Shown here piece after piece: positions 34,412-34,484 of a stretch of 34,484 bases of DNA. A program made the translations under genes and the position numbers. The DNA lies in contig JAEZOU010000066.1 in NCBI GenBank assembly GCA_023413895.1, forward strand, positions 1 to 34,484, given 5' to 3'. The notes under the pieces were generated by a model, which worked only from the letters and a program-made list of their open reading frames with translations, searched no databases and had not been told where the DNA came from. Origin of the DNA: Bacteroidota bacterium. GTDB taxonomy: Bacteria; Bacteroidota; Bacteroidia; Bacteroidales; WCHB1-69. Every line of letters begins with the position of its first letter. Positions within the stretch are counted from its first letter, which is position 1.

Positions 34412-34484
34412 TTACTTGTTTTCTTTTTGATTTCCTAGTTTCTTTTCAACTTCCTCTTTAGAGAGTTTCTTTGTGCAGAAGAAC
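34412..34484 (-). CDS. Unknown protein, C-terminal end only
   Basis: One minus-strand frame is open from the right edge to a TAA at 34412-34414 and encodes 23 residues (FFCTKKLSKEEVEKKLG...), lysine and glutamate rich. The other frames stop sooner, and a good terminator lies just downstream, so this is likely the true end of a gene. No family can be assigned from so little. Confidence 0.5.
   Translation of the reverse strand, partial: FFCTKKLSKEEVEKKLGNQKENK

Noticed and set aside
1..34484. CRISPR arrays, insertion sequences, phage or defence genes
   Set aside because: No regularly spaced repeats, transposase, integrase, or terminal inverted repeats with target duplications were seen; the only long repeat is the 95-bp pair at the phosphate locus.

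Overview
The window looks like the chromosome of a low-GC, probably anaerobic member of the Bacteroidota, most likely Bacteroidales. Several Bacteroidota-type promoters (TAnnTTTG -7 boxes) can be read. Ribosome-binding sites are A-rich rather than Shine-Dalgarno. Gene families typical of the phylum are present: a two-domain M16 peptidase, a tolC-macA-macB efflux set, a pst operon with a porin, and a U32 peptidase. An iron/sulfide-type Thi4 thiazole synthase points to anaerobic life. I cannot name the genus.

Layout. 1-438: 3' part of a flavodoxin/ferredoxin (EFR1-like) protein. 490-3288: secreted M16 metallopeptidase with a terminator. 3454-3531: tRNA-Asp on the minus strand with its own promoter and terminator. 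3850-7352: gap and priA, 5 bp apart. 7462-12330 (minus): a TPP-riboswitch-controlled thiamine operon in the order riboswitch, thiM remnant, thiD, thiE, thiC, thi4, tenI-like. 12705-17280 (minus): tolC, macA, ABC ATPase and MacB-type permease. 17384-20074 (minus): U32 peptidase and folD. 20285-26133 (plus): a tightly packed run of recA, TPR lipoprotein, ruvB, outer-membrane barrel, FAH-family hydrolase and NupG-type transporter. 26228-27424: a Cys/Met-metabolism PLP enzyme with its own promoter and a strong terminator. 27766-28662 (minus): DUF1295 membrane protein. 28927-34236 (minus): phosphate uptake genes porin, pstS, pstC, pstA, pstB, phoU. 34412-34484 (minus): tail of an unknown gene.

How the genes work together. 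ThiC makes the pyrimidine and ThiD phosphorylates it. Thi4 makes the thiazole without ThiG/S/F/H, and ThiE joins the halves, all under TPP control. The thiM salvage kinase is reduced to an 83-codon stub. In the phosphate block, the porin would admit phosphate through the outer membrane, PstS binds it, PstCAB imports it and PhoU modulates signalling. The most striking signal is a 95-bp direct repeat (94/95 identical). It covers the promoter region, a Pho-box-like element and the first codons of both the porin and pstS, and it flanks the porin gene. I saw no CRISPR array, transposase, phage or obvious defence system, and no gene set I would confidently call a new system. The novelty lies in regulatory duplication, gene decay and small insertions.
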